Under the pieces are notes generated by a model, which made no database searches, had not been told where the DNA came from, and worked only from the letters and a program-made list of their open reading frames with translations. 6,424 bases of DNA from Bacillota bacterium (lineage in GTDB: Bacteria; Bacillota; Clostridia; Oscillospirales; Acutalibacteraceae). Positions 6,204 to 6,424 of this stretch are shown in pieces. The DNA lies in the NCBI GenBank assembly GCA_023401495.1, contig JAEXDU010000237.1, positions 1-6,424 on the forward strand. Reading direction: 5' to 3'. The translations under genes and the position numbers were made by a program. Each line of letters begins with the position of its first letter. Positions within the stretch are counted from its first letter, which is position 1.

Positions 6204-6224
6204 AAGCCAAAAGGAGAGATTAGA

Positions 6225-6424
6225 ATGAAGCTAAACAGAGAGGAAATTCGTCAGCAGGGAGAATGGGAGAGGGCCGGTATCCACCTTCCACGGTTTGACA
6301 TCGACGCGATGCGCGCGCAGACCGAAACGCAGCCGCAATGGGTGCATTTCGGCGCGGGCAATATTTTCCGCGGCTTTATTGCCGAGCTCCAGCAGCGCCT
6401 GCTGGAAAGCGGCTCCGCCAGCAC
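6225..6424 (+). CDS. Mannitol dehydrogenase family oxidoreductase, probable D-fructuronate/D-tagaturonate reductase, 3' truncated by the window
   Basis: The first 66 codons are visible; the gene runs off the right edge. ATG at 6225 is preceded by AAGGAG at 6211-6216. The product starts MKLNREEIRQQGEWERAGI and then has WVHFGAGNIFRGFIAEL at 39-55. The GAGNIFRGF segment is the N-terminal NAD-binding signature of the polyol/uronate dehydrogenase family, which includes mannitol dehydrogenase, D-mannonate oxidoreductase (fructuronate reductase, UxuB) and tagaturonate reductase (UxaB). It lies 79 bases after the TRAP large subunit in the same direction, so it is probably co-transcribed. Within a sugar-acid operon, reduction of a 5-keto-hexuronate to D-mannonate or D-altronate is the likely role. 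The missing part prevents a choice between these and mannitol or arabinitol dehydrogenase activity. Confidence 0.8.
   Translation, partial: MKLNREEIRQQGEWERAGIHLPRFDIDAMRAQTETQPQWVHFGAGNIFRGFIAELQQRLLESGSAS

Overview
The window looks like chromosomal DNA of a low-to-moderate GC Bacillota, most likely a Clostridia-class gut or anaerobe lineage (Oscillospiraceae-like is my guess). The basis is near-consensus AGGAGG ribosome-binding sites at almost every gene, a Gram-positive style lipoprotein binding protein, GTG and TTG starts, and protein-level resemblance to Clostridia sugar-acid loci. There is no tRNA, rRNA, transposase, phage gene or CRISPR array.

Layout, left to right. (1) Positions 1-609, + strand: the 3' end of a gene whose product resembles the helical C-terminal domain of fumarate-reductase/succinate-dehydrogenase-like FAD oxidoreductases. 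(2) Positions 610-933: non-coding convergent gap with a perfect 20-bp-stem hairpin that can terminate transcription from both sides. (3) Positions 934-1677, - strand: a GntR/FCD-family repressor-type regulator. (4) Positions 1678-2010: AT-rich divergent control region with a candidate regulator promoter overlapped by two related operator-like repeats, and a separate 14-bp palindrome nearer the + strand genes. (5) Positions 2011-6424+, + strand: an apparent operon of a zinc-dependent medium-chain dehydrogenase, a three-part TRAP transporter (binding lipoprotein, small membrane subunit, large membrane subunit) and the start of a mannitol-dehydrogenase/fructuronate-reductase family enzyme that runs off the right edge.

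How the genes could work together. The TRAP system would import a carboxylate, the binding protein keeping the conserved arginine that clamps the substrate carboxyl group. The zinc dehydrogenase would oxidise an imported hexonate (L-gulonate, L-galactonate or similar) to a keto-uronate such as D-fructuronate or D-tagaturonate. The terminal enzyme would reduce that to D-mannonate or D-altronate, for entry into 2-keto-3-deoxygluconate metabolism. The pair would be redox-neutral overall. The divergent GntR/FCD regulator is the obvious local controller. The enzyme classes and transporter are well supported; the exact substrate is inference.

I see no clearly new system. The points of most interest are the predicted hexonate epimerisation operon, the tandem operator candidates over the regulator promoter, stem-loops on both sides of the binding-protein gene, and a 17-codon mini-ORF with a strong ribosome-binding site between the transporter and the last enzyme.
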